From Spongiibacteraceae bacterium UBA5047 (GTDB lineage: Bacteria > Pseudomonadota > Gammaproteobacteria > Pseudomonadales > Spongiibacteraceae): a DNA stretch of 64,000 nucleotides. Shown piece by piece: positions 25,611 through 33,566 of the stretch. Numbering within the stretch: position 1 is the stretch's first letter; each line of letters begins with the position of its first letter. Where the stretch lies: positions 142,702 through 206,701 of the forward strand of contig DIBR01000015.1 in NCBI GenBank assembly GCA_002415025.1. Reading direction: 5' to 3'. Under the pieces are notes generated by a model, which saw nothing but the letters and a program-made list of their open reading frames with translations, was not told the DNA's origin and did no database searches. Made by a program: the position numbers and the translations under genes.

Positions 25611-26231
25611 TCAAGAGATTCCGGCGAGACCACGATAACGGAAGCCGGCGATACGCGGTGTTTTCGGCAGGTAATCCATTTCGAGATGCTTGATTTCAAA
25701 ACCGCCTTCTTCCAGATAGGCCGGTATCGGACGGTTCAGATGGCACCCCCCGGCAATTTTCTTCCACAAGGGGTTTATGCGATTCTGCCATTTCTGCACG
25801 TCGGCGTCAGGCGCTGCGCCGTGTTCGCAAAACAGAAGCTTGCCACCGGGTTTGAGCACGCGCCGCATTTGCGTAAGCGCCTGCCGCCAGTCGGGAATGG
25901 TGCATAAGGTAAAGGTTAAAACAATCGTATCGGCACTGTTGTTGTCGAGAGGAATTTCTTCGCCGGGCAAACCCAGCCACTCAACACTTACCGGCGAGCG
26001 CCCCAGATTTTTCCGGGCCTTTTTACGCATGCCTTCCGAGGGTTCCAGCCCCCAGACAAAATCGACCTTGTCCGGGTTGTAGTAGCGCAGGTTGAGACCG
26101 CTACCCATACCCACTTCCAGCACCCGCCCTTCAGCTTCACCCAGCAGGCTGGCGCGTTCATTCATGATCACCTCATCACCGCAGGCAACGTTAATAACAT
26201 GCGGCAGTATGTGCTCTTCATAGAATGACAT
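25611..26231 (-). CDS. Class I SAM-dependent methyltransferase (UbiE-like)
   Basis: A 206-aa methyltransferase. Motif I is RVLEVGMGSGLNLRYYNP (about 35-52), the acidic residue of motif II is in WGLEPSEGM, and motif post-I/III are seen in DTIVLTFTLCTIPD and RVLKPGGKLLFCEHGAA. The N-terminus MSFYEEHILPHVINVACG and the end (MDYLPKTPRIAGFRYRGLA) fit the small PhcB/thiol-type Methyltransf_11 group. It ends 10 bases before the GST gene, so it probably leads the methyltransferase-GST-GGCT operon. The acceptor is unknown. Confidence 0.85.
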   Translation of the reverse strand: MSFYEEHILPHVINVACGDEVIMNERASLLGEAEGRVLEVGMGSGLNLRYYNPDKVDFVWGLEPSEGMRKKARKNLGRSPVSVEWLGLPGEEIPLDNNSADTIVLTFTLCTIPDWRQALTQMRRVLKPGGKLLFCEHGAAPDADVQKWQNRINPLWKKIAGGCHLNRPIPAYLEEGGFEIKHLEMDYLPKTPRIAGFRYRGLAGIS

Positions 26232-26275
26232 AGTATTTCCCCCGGTGCGGTGGCATCACTGAAGCGAACGTATTG

Positions 26276-27706
26276 TTAGCGATTTTTTTCCAGAACTTTT
26301 TCCACAATTGCCGTGGTAGAGCAGTCATCAAAAAAGGACAAGACCTTCACTGCGCCACCGTAAGATTCAACAATTTCCCAGCCCACCACACCTTCCTTGT
26401 CATAGTCTCCGCCCTTAACAAGAATATCGGGCTTGAGCACTTCGAGCAGCGCTTCCGGCGTGTCGTCGTCAAAACATACGACCCAATCCACCGCTTCCAG
26501 ACCGGCCAACACAGCCATGCGCCGATCCTGGGGGTTGATGGGACGGCCAGGGCCCTTCAGCTTTGATACGGAGGCATCGCTATTCACCGCGACCACCAGA
26601 CGATCACCCAGCTGCCGCGCCTGTTCCAGGTAACCCACGTGACCGGCGTGAATAATATCGAAGCAACCGTTGGTAAACACCACGCGCTCGCCGTGGGCGC
26701 GCGCATCTTCCAACGCCAGAGCCAGCTGCTCAACGGTTAGCGCGCCACGCTCGCTGCCTTGCTCGCGCTGCACCGCGCGGCGCAATTCGGGTGCGCTGAT
26801 AGCCGCCGTACCCAGTTTGCCAACCACAATACCGGCCGCCAGATTCGCGAGGGCAACGGCGTTAGGAAGATCATCACCGGCCGCCAAAGCAGCCGCCAGC
26901 ACTGAAATCACGGTATCTCCGGCGCCGGTCACATCAAACACCTCCATTGCCCGCGCCGGCAAATGGAACTCGGGTTCGCCGGGCCGAATCAGGCTCATAC
27001 CGTGCTCACCACGGGTGACCAGCAGAGCCTTCAAGTCCAGCTCCTGCATCAGCGTCTGGGCTTTATCCACGAGCTCCTGTTCAGACTGGCAGCGTCCGAC
27101 AATAGCCTCAAACTCGTGAAGATTAGGCGTAAGCAAGGTCGCGCCCCGGTAGCGCCTGAAGTCACTGCCCTTGGGGTCAACCAACACCGGAATGCCCTGT
27201 TTGTTTGCCGCCTGAATCAGCGGTTGTGGGTCTTGCAGGGCGCCTTTGGCATAGTCTGACAAAACCAAGGCCTTCGCGCTGGGCAACTCTTCCAGTGCCG
27301 AACGGGTGAGCGCACCGGAATCATCGGCGGCAAAGGGATCTTCAAAATCGAGCCGAAGCAATTGCTGGTGACGCGAGATCACACGCAGCTTGGTTATGGT
27401 CGGGTGGCTTTCGGATACGCGAAACTGACACAGGATATTAGCCGCTTGCAGGCGCTGGGCCAGCGCCTCGGCGGCTTCGTCGCGCCCCACAAGCCCGGCA
27501 ATCACCGCAGCCGAACCGAGCGCGGCAATATTCAAAGCCACGTTGCCGGCACCGCCGGGACGATCCTCAATCTGTTTAACATCGACCACCGGTACCGGCG
27601 CTTCCGGCGAAACCCGGGTGGTGTTGCCGTGCCAGTAACGGTCCAGCATCAGGTCACCAACGACCAGCACTCTGGACTGTTCAAAGCGAGGCATATGTAA
27701 TTTCAT
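26276..27706 (-). CDS. hldE: Bifunctional heptose 7-phosphate kinase / heptose 1-phosphate adenylyltransferase HldE
   Basis: A 476-aa bifunctional enzyme of LPS core synthesis. The N-terminal PfkB kinase (1 to about 320) starts MKLHMPRFEQSRVLVVGDLMLDRYWHG and holds the GAGDT anion hole (VTGAGDTVISVLAAAL). The C-terminal nucleotidyltransferase (about 340-476) has FTNGCFDIIHAGHVGYL with the HxGH motif. It phosphorylates D-glycero-D-manno-heptose 7-phosphate and later adenylylates the 1-phosphate to give ADP-heptose. ATG 27706 is chosen because it aligns with the E. coli start and follows an AAAGGA site by about 9 bases. Full length for the family. Confidence 0.97.
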   Translation of the reverse strand: MKLHMPRFEQSRVLVVGDLMLDRYWHGNTTRVSPEAPVPVVDVKQIEDRPGGAGNVALNIAALGSAAVIAGLVGRDEAAEALAQRLQAANILCQFRVSESHPTITKLRVISRHQQLLRLDFEDPFAADDSGALTRSALEELPSAKALVLSDYAKGALQDPQPLIQAANKQGIPVLVDPKGSDFRRYRGATLLTPNLHEFEAIVGRCQSEQELVDKAQTLMQELDLKALLVTRGEHGMSLIRPGEPEFHLPARAMEVFDVTGAGDTVISVLAAALAAGDDLPNAVALANLAAGIVVGKLGTAAISAPELRRAVQREQGSERGALTVEQLALALEDARAHGERVVFTNGCFDIIHAGHVGYLEQARQLGDRLVVAVNSDASVSKLKGPGRPINPQDRRMAVLAGLEAVDWVVCFDDDTPEALLEVLKPDILVKGGDYDKEGVVGWEIVESYGGAVKVLSFFDDCSTTAIVEKVLEKNR

Positions 27707-27839
27707 GCAAGCCAATCCTTTCAGGCAACTCTAGTGAATGCGGGCAAATCATAGCACAGGCTTGGCCTCATCCGTCGTTGCCGCACCCGGTGAAATTAGT
27801 TACTGTGCCCGCCAGATTATTTGCTGATTTGAGATCACC

Positions 27840-28451
27840 ATGGACTTACCGCTGGACATCACGACCATCAAGGGCTTTCTCGCCGACGACGAAGCTCAGG
27901 CCCTATATTCAGCGGCACAAGCCGCGTCTGCAACCGGCCCGGTACTGGAGATAGGCAGCTACTGCGGCAAGTCGACGGTCGTACTGGGCGCCGCCTGTCA
28001 GCTGAATAACAGCGTACTGTATGCGGTTGACCACCATCGCGGCTCGGAGGAGCACCAGAAAGGCGAGTTTTTTCACGACCCGGACCTGTACGACGCTGCC
28101 GAAGAGCAATTCGATAGTTTCAGGGAATTCAGAAAAAACATCGCCCGCGCCGGGCTGCACGATACGGTCGTGCCGCTGGTGACGGGGTCCGACGTGGCTT
28201 CACGTTGCTGGAATACGCCGCTGGCCATGGTGTTTATCGATGGCGGGCACAGCCTTGAAGCCGCGTTGACAGACTACCGCTGCTGGGCCAGCCATATAGT
28301 GCGCGGCGGCGTACTCGCCATTCACGATATTTTCGAGAAACCCGAAGAAGGCGGACAAGCCCCCCTGGCCATCTACCAGCTGGCACTGGCGTCCGGCTTG
28401 TTTGAGGCACCGGAGCGGGTTAACAGCCTCGTTCTTTTGCGACGCTGTTAG
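27840..28451 (+). CDS. Class I SAM-dependent methyltransferase (Methyltransf_24 type)
   Basis: A 203-aa protein. The SAM loop is VLEIGSYCGKSTVVLGAA (about 38-55), motif II is YAVDHHRGSEEH, and the late motif is MVFIDGGHSLEAALTDYRCW followed by GGVLAIHDIFEKP. This pattern belongs to Methyltransf_24 proteins found in surface polysaccharide clusters. It is divergent from hldE across 133 bases. It may methylate a sugar or another LPS-linked group; the acceptor is unknown. Confidence 0.82.
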   Translation: MDLPLDITTIKGFLADDEAQALYSAAQAASATGPVLEIGSYCGKSTVVLGAACQLNNSVLYAVDHHRGSEEHQKGEFFHDPDLYDAAEEQFDSFREFRKNIARAGLHDTVVPLVTGSDVASRCWNTPLAMVFIDGGHSLEAALTDYRCWASHIVRGGVLAIHDIFEKPEEGGQAPLAIYQLALASGLFEAPERVNSLVLLRRC

Positions 28452-28530
28452 CAGTATCCCTTAGAGCTACTCACGCTTCTTTCGGTATAATCGCCCTGTA
28501 GCGTAATGCATACGTTTTAGCGACAACCAT

Positions 28531-30288
28531 TTGCGCGGGTGCAGCCCTATCTCACATAGATTCCTGAAGCACACATGCCTTACCGGCATCTTCCCCTTCC
28601 TCACCCTGCTGGCGGGCTGCGAACAAGACAGCGACCTGCCCGTTCAGGAAGAGCTGATCCGGGAAATTGTTATCGTCTCACCCGCCCCCAACGACACCAC
28701 CGGCAGCCTGAATACGTCCATAACAGCCTCGCTATTCCTGCCCGACCAACACTTGCAGGGCGTGGCCTACCCGCTGATCGTTCACAGCCACAGCTGGGGC
28801 GGCAGCCGCATTTCCGGGCCGGAGTTGCTAAACAGCACTCCGGCGAGTGCCGCCAGCAAACTCGATTACTTTAGCCAGGTCGATTCCCAGCTCGGCGCGT
28901 TCAGGGAAGGTGGCTACGCCGTTATCTCCTTCGATCAACGCGGGTTCGGCCGCGGTGGTGACGACGGCGACGAAGGCTCAGAGGGCGGCAGCCACGGCAT
29001 GTCGCCGGATTTCGAGATTGAGGACGCAAAAGCCGTTGTCAGCTGGGCGGTGAACAACCTCAACATCCTGAAAGACAGCGCCGGAGACCCGCGTATCGGC
29101 TTGATGGGCAACAGCTATGGCGGTGCTTTTCAGCCCATGCTGGCTGCCGAGGATCCACGCATTGATGCCATCGCGCCATCCGTTACCTGGTTCAACCTGC
29201 GCGACTCTTTTGCGCCGAACGGCGTACTGAAGAAAACCTGGCTAATCGCGATCTGCAACAAGGTTGTCGATGAAGACGGCGCCCAGCTTTCCACTGAAAT
29301 GGAACTTGCCTGCACACAGGTGCGACTGACCAACACCCGCGAGCTGGCCGATGCCCCCATTACGGAAAACCTGTTTTTTGACAACGGACTGGCGTCTTAC
29401 GCGAGCGACCCGCGTTTTGTCATGCCACCGGTGGATGCCCTTATTCTGCAGGGTACGAGGGACACCTTGTTTCCGCTAAGTGAAGGCATGGCGCTCTACA
29501 ACTTTCTCAACAATGCGGGGGGCGATGTTCGCCTGATTACCCACGAGAGCGGTCACGGCGGCGTACGCAACGGTGCGGGGTCCCAGGGTGAGATTGGTCG
29601 GGGCTTTTGCGGCAATATCGATACAATCCAGCTGATCAAACAATGGTTCGACGAAAAGCTTTACGACCGCCCCCCGCCTGTATTACCGCGCATATGTCTG
29701 TCGCTCGATGACAACCGTGCAGTTCATATTGATAGCATTCTCCCGCCAAGCGGCGCCCATCGCGTGACCATCCCGCCGCTAACCACGGTACTGGGCTCCA
29801 GTGAGAACAACACCGACAGCGCCGCCGAGGCAGCACTGTTTTTCCCGCTGCCACAGATTACCGAGCCCAACCTTGCGGTTATTGGCACCCCGGTGGCGCG
29901 TCTGTTTGTTCAGGCTGCGCCTGCCAATTCCGACCCGACGCCTCTGTCCGGCCCAAATTCTGCGGCTATTTTCGTTGGCGTGGGCATCCGCCGGAATAAC
30001 GAAATGTTTCTGGTGGATGACCAGGTGCAACCGATCCTGTCGACCGACGGACGCACCGGCCAGCCGCCAGAACCGGTAGCGTTAATGGCAGTGGCAGAGA
30101 AGCTCGAGGTGGGCGACCGGGTAGGCATACTGATTTACGCGAAGCACGACCTGTATGAAAACCACCCCATTGACAGTGATGGTGCAGGCACAAATTGGCA
30201 GGGGAATATTGCCACGGTTCTGGGCGAGGTGGATTTACCCATCGTGACAGTAGATACGATTGATCGCAGGCCTGCGACCGGCAACTGA
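28531..30288 (+). CDS. Lipoprotein alpha/beta-hydrolase, CocE/NonD (X-Pro peptidase-like) family
   Basis: A 585-aa exported hydrolase. A lipobox LLAGC ends near residue 29 (FPFLTLLAGCEQDS), so it is likely a lipoprotein. The alpha/beta-hydrolase core contains HSHSWGGSRIS, the DQRGFGRGG loop and the nucleophile elbow GNSYGG (about residue 193), with Asp in ILQGTRDTLFP and His in HESGHGG completing the triad. A C-terminal beta-rich part (about 380-585) is the jelly-roll of CocE-type enzymes. The start is uncertain: TTG 28531 is the first usual codon and has no ribosome site; CTG 28564 (LKHTCLTGIF) would also give the signal peptide. Confidence 0.82.
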   Translation: MRGCSPISHRFLKHTCLTGIFPFLTLLAGCEQDSDLPVQEELIREIVIVSPAPNDTTGSLNTSITASLFLPDQHLQGVAYPLIVHSHSWGGSRISGPELLNSTPASAASKLDYFSQVDSQLGAFREGGYAVISFDQRGFGRGGDDGDEGSEGGSHGMSPDFEIEDAKAVVSWAVNNLNILKDSAGDPRIGLMGNSYGGAFQPMLAAEDPRIDAIAPSVTWFNLRDSFAPNGVLKKTWLIAICNKVVDEDGAQLSTEMELACTQVRLTNTRELADAPITENLFFDNGLASYASDPRFVMPPVDALILQGTRDTLFPLSEGMALYNFLNNAGGDVRLITHESGHGGVRNGAGSQGEIGRGFCGNIDTIQLIKQWFDEKLYDRPPPVLPRICLSLDDNRAVHIDSILPPSGAHRVTIPPLTTVLGSSENNTDSAAEAALFFPLPQITEPNLAVIGTPVARLFVQAAPANSDPTPLSGPNSAAIFVGVGIRRNNEMFLVDDQVQPILSTDGRTGQPPEPVALMAVAEKLEVGDRVGILIYAKHDLYENHPIDSDGAGTNWQGNIATVLGEVDLPIVTVDTIDRRPATGN

Positions 30289-30299
30289 TTTGCCGAAGC

Positions 30300-30321
30300 A
30301 GGCTAACCGTTGTTTTAGCCT
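30300..30321. terminator. Short hairpin between convergent genes
   Basis: AGGCTAA (30300-30306) and TTAGCCT (30315-30321) form a perfect 7-bp stem with an 8-base loop just after the hydrolase stop and at the end of the convergent prenyltransferase-like gene. A weak bidirectional terminator is possible; the T-run is only three bases. Confidence 0.25.
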
Positions 30322-31397
30322 TTGCGGATTTTCTCCGCATCCACCACGAGGGCGTCCAGCGGTTCCAGTAGCTCTACGCGGTTGAACAGATGGTTTGCCG
30401 CCGTGTATTCACTCAGCGCATCGGCGGCAAGCAAAATGGCGCCTGCAGTCCAGGTCGGCTTCTCGTCCGGCCACATCAGATCTTCGGCAAACTGATAGCC
30501 GGTCCAGTATTCACCGCTCTTCAAGCGCCACTGGTGCAACCAGCTATACACGGTCACAGCGCGTGCGTGATCACCCGCCGCCAGCAAGGCCATCACCAGT
30601 TCGCAGGATTCTGCGACGGTCACCCAGGGCTCATCGGAAACGCAGCGGCAACCCATTTCGTCTTCTACAAACTCGGACCAGCGTTTTTGCAACTGCTCTC
30701 GGGCTCTGGATTTACTGAAGGCCCCGGTCAGAACCGGATAGAACCAGTCCATGGAATAGCGGGCCTTGCTTTCCCAGGTACGATCAAAACGCTCCGGTTT
30801 GTTGCGCAGCGCGTCACCTAATCGCTCGCGCGCCTGCGTCCACTCGGGGCGCTCAACGCCAAGGCTCACGGCAATGTTATGGGCACACTCAAGGCTCTTA
30901 TAGATAGAGCTGCAACCGGTGATCAGCGCATCGCACATGGGCTCACCGTGGGTATCAACCGCCCAGTTGATCTCGCCATATTCGGTTTGTTGCGCAAGCA
31001 CAAAACCGATTGCGCGCTCAACCGTTGGCCACAAACGGCGCAAAAACCCGTCCCGACCGGTGATCAGATAATGATGCCAGACACCTGTTGCGACATAGGC
31101 CACAAAGTTGGTTTCACGGCGCTCGCGGTTATCAATTTCGCCATTTTTGTAGGCGGCCCACCAGCTACCATCGGCAAGCTGATGTTCGGCAAGCCAGTCA
31201 TAGGCTTTTTCGGCGGCATCGTATTCACCGCCGATGCTGAGGCCCATCGCCGCCTCAACGTGGTCCCAGGGGTCGGCATGACCACCCTCAAACCAGGGAA
31301 TCAAGCCATCATCGCGCTGGGTTGCCTTGATAAAAGCAACCGTGGTTTTGAAAAACTCTTTCGGGAAAAGTCCTTTGCTCAGGAATACGCCACTCAT
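30315..31397 (-). CDS. Prenyltransferase-like alpha/alpha-barrel protein
   Basis: A 360-aa protein of repeated helical hairpins, each with aromatic and acidic pairs: GGHADPWDHVEAAMGLS, QLADGSWWAAYKNGE, ETNFVAYVATGVWHHYL, FDRTWESKARYSMDWFYPVLTG and SGEYWTGYQFAEDLMWPDEKPTWTAGAI. This is the six-hairpin toroid fold shared by prenyltransferase/squalene-cyclase-like and some glycan-processing proteins. It is the last gene of a GT4-methyltransferase-toroid trio with 4-base (ATGA) overlap, an arrangement found near LPS genes in other gammaproteobacteria. Catalytic activity is not known. Confidence 0.7.
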   Translation of the reverse strand: MSGVFLSKGLFPKEFFKTTVAFIKATQRDDGLIPWFEGGHADPWDHVEAAMGLSIGGEYDAAEKAYDWLAEHQLADGSWWAAYKNGEIDNRERRETNFVAYVATGVWHHYLITGRDGFLRRLWPTVERAIGFVLAQQTEYGEINWAVDTHGEPMCDALITGCSSIYKSLECAHNIAVSLGVERPEWTQARERLGDALRNKPERFDRTWESKARYSMDWFYPVLTGAFSKSRAREQLQKRWSEFVEDEMGCRCVSDEPWVTVAESCELVMALLAAGDHARAVTVYSWLHQWRLKSGEYWTGYQFAEDLMWPDEKPTWTAGAILLAADALSEYTAANHLFNRVELLEPLDALVVDAEKIRKG

Positions 31398-32125
31398 TGT
31401 GCTACTCCCTGAGCATCAGCCGTTTTGCGAAAATACATAACGACGCTTTTACCTACCACCGGGTTCAGCAGCTGCTCCAGCCGGCGGGTGAACAGCGGGC
31501 GCTCGAGCAGGTCCCACACCAGCAGGCGGTGGTATTGCTTGATAAGCGGGTTTTCGTCCTGGTTTTTCCAGAACAGGCACTTCAACCACCAGAAAGGTGC
31601 ATGCAGGGCGTGCGCCCAATGCCGGTGATAAAACTGAAAGCCCAGCGCCTGAATCTGCCCGCGCAGTTTGCCCGCATCAAAAATGCGCACATGACCACCT
31701 TCGACCTTGTGGTAGGCCTCACTGAGGGCCCAGCAAATTCGCTCGGGCCAGGCGCGCGGAACGCTGGCACAAAACAACCCGCCAGGCTTGAGCACCCGCT
31801 CTATTTCCCTGAGCACCGACTTATAGTCGGGGATATGCTCGAGCACTTCCGAGCAGATAATTTTATCAAAACTGTCGTCTGCAAAGGGCAACTGGAGGGC
31901 ATTGGCTGTCGCCAGACCAAAGCCCTTCGCCTGGTTGGCGGGCTCGGCAAAATCGGCGAACTTCTGCTGCGCAGCTTTCAAATCACTAAAACAAAGGTCA
32001 ACGCCGATAGCGGTGACGTCGGCCTCGACAAAGGCCGATATCACATGGCGGCCTTCACCACAGCCCAAATCCAGCACCCGATCACCGGGCGCCAACATGA
32101 AGTGCTTAAAATCAACGGTTTGCAC
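31394..32125 (-). CDS. Class I SAM-dependent methyltransferase
   Basis: A 243-aa methyltransferase starting at GTG 32125 inside the end of the glycosyltransferase gene (14-base overlap). Motif I is RVLDLGCGEGRHVISAF (about 18-34), then IGVDLCFSDLK, DKIICSEVLEHIPDYKSVLREIERVLKPGGLF and the later VPRAWPERICW. The C-terminal half is a helical addition containing WWLKCLFWKNQDENPLIKQYHRLL. It probably methylates the glycan or lipid acted on by the adjacent glycosyltransferase; the acceptor is unknown. Confidence 0.85.
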   Translation of the reverse strand: MQTVDFKHFMLAPGDRVLDLGCGEGRHVISAFVEADVTAIGVDLCFSDLKAAQQKFADFAEPANQAKGFGLATANALQLPFADDSFDKIICSEVLEHIPDYKSVLREIERVLKPGGLFCASVPRAWPERICWALSEAYHKVEGGHVRIFDAGKLRGQIQALGFQFYHRHWAHALHAPFWWLKCLFWKNQDENPLIKQYHRLLVWDLLERPLFTRRLEQLLNPVVGKSVVMYFRKTADAQGVAQ

Positions 32126-33431
32126 GATCTATGACCTGCCAGTAGTAGTCTGTCATTTCCAGCGCAGCCTTGCGCCAGCAAAAAATATTTTCCATCCGCT
32201 CGCGACCGGCACGTGCCAGCGCCGCGCGGCGCTCAGGGTCGTCAAACAGTTCTGCCACGGCGTCGGCTATAGCCTGGCTGTCGCGCACCGGCACCTGAAT
32301 ACAGGCATCGCCAACCACCTCGGGCAGCGCACCGCCGTTGGTCGAAACAACGGCCGTGCCACACGCCATAGCCTCGCCTGCGGGCAAACCAAAGCCCTCG
32401 TACACCGAGGGCACAACCACCAGCTCAGCCTCGTTGTAGTGACGCACCAGCTCTTCGGTGCTAATGCCGGTGACACAGTGAATCCGGTCGGCTATACCCA
32501 AGCGCTCGATCAGTCTTTCCGTCGAGCCGCCGGGTTTGGGCTTGCCCACCAGCAATAACTCGATATCAGGGTAGCGAGGTGCCAACAGGGCCAGCGCATT
32601 GAGAAGGTAGTGCGCACCTTTAAGCGGAGCGTCTGCGGAGACGGTTGCCATCAGGCGAAAAGGCTTTTTATTCACTCCGGGCATGGGGTGAAAAACTTCG
32701 GTATCAATACCGCAGTGCACCAGGTTGATGCCACTTTCGTCCATACCAAAGGCCGCGGCGATATCACGCTGCGAACAGGCCGAGACAGTCACCACGTTCT
32801 TCAGTTGCGGAGCGACTTTGCGCTGCATGGCAATAAAAGAATGCCAGCGCCGAATGAGCAGGCGTTGCCAGGCGCTGCGTGCAGCCTTGAGGGCAATGTC
32901 CAGATCGCTCGTAATAGGGTGGTGGATGGTGGTGACCAGGGGGAAGTTCTCCCGCTGCAATTGCAGCATAGCCCAGCCAAGACTTTGATTGTCATGAATA
33001 ATATCGTAATGGCGACCATGCTTGCGCAGGTACTTCAGCGCACGGCGTCCGAAACAGTGGGGTTCAGCAAAACCACCGGTGAGCTTGCTGGTCCACTCGA
33101 TGATATTCGTCAGGGAACCCAGATGGTGAGGCCTGAGTGAATTTAGGCCATTCTCAAACAAGTTCAAACCCGGCATTTTGATCAGGCGAACGCCCTCATC
33201 AAGGTGAGGGTAGGGTTCACCGGAAATGACATCAACCGAATGACCGGCCTCGAGCAAGGCCTTGCTCAAATAACGGATGTAGATACCCTGGCCGCCGCCG
33301 TAGGGGTGACTGCGATACCCCAGCAGACAGATGTTGAGCGGATGGCTGTGCAGCCCTTCACTGATAGGGACAACGTCGGCGATTGCAGGCCGGGCCTGCT
33401 CCAGAGATTTGGCGAGCTGATCAGAATGCAT
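32112..33431 (-). CDS. Glycosyltransferase family 4
   Basis: A 439-aa GT-B enzyme (start ATG 33431; GTG 33467 is an alternative that adds 12 residues; neither has a good ribosome site). The N-domain shows the glycine-rich acceptor loop GYRSHPYGGGQGIYIRYLS, the middle HDNQSLGWAML, and the C-domain has LMATVSADAPLKGAHYLLNAL, LLLVGKPKPGG and the EX7E region VPSVYEGFGLPAGEAMACGTAVV. It uses a nucleotide sugar with retention to build a glycan at the inner membrane. It is the first gene of the trio with the methyltransferase and the toroid protein. Confidence 0.9.
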   Translation of the reverse strand: MHSDQLAKSLEQARPAIADVVPISEGLHSHPLNICLLGYRSHPYGGGQGIYIRYLSKALLEAGHSVDVISGEPYPHLDEGVRLIKMPGLNLFENGLNSLRPHHLGSLTNIIEWTSKLTGGFAEPHCFGRRALKYLRKHGRHYDIIHDNQSLGWAMLQLQRENFPLVTTIHHPITSDLDIALKAARSAWQRLLIRRWHSFIAMQRKVAPQLKNVVTVSACSQRDIAAAFGMDESGINLVHCGIDTEVFHPMPGVNKKPFRLMATVSADAPLKGAHYLLNALALLAPRYPDIELLLVGKPKPGGSTERLIERLGIADRIHCVTGISTEELVRHYNEAELVVVPSVYEGFGLPAGEAMACGTAVVSTNGGALPEVVGDACIQVPVRDSQAIADAVAELFDDPERRAALARAGRERMENIFCWRKAALEMTDYYWQVIDRANR

Positions 33432-33566
33432 ATCCGTTACTGGCTTGTCGTTATATTCCCCCTGCACAGCCAGTAGCGGCGTGAACTCGGCCTCAACCGA
33501 GGGGGCTTATGGCATCTTATGCCGGATTATCTATCAAGAGAGGCGGGAGTGTAGCGGGAAAAGCGG

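Noticed and set aside
33486..33523. Two short hairpins (CTCGG/CCGAG and GGCAT/ATGCC) after the acyltransferase gene
   Set aside because: Five-bp stems with no T-run; too weak to call a terminator.
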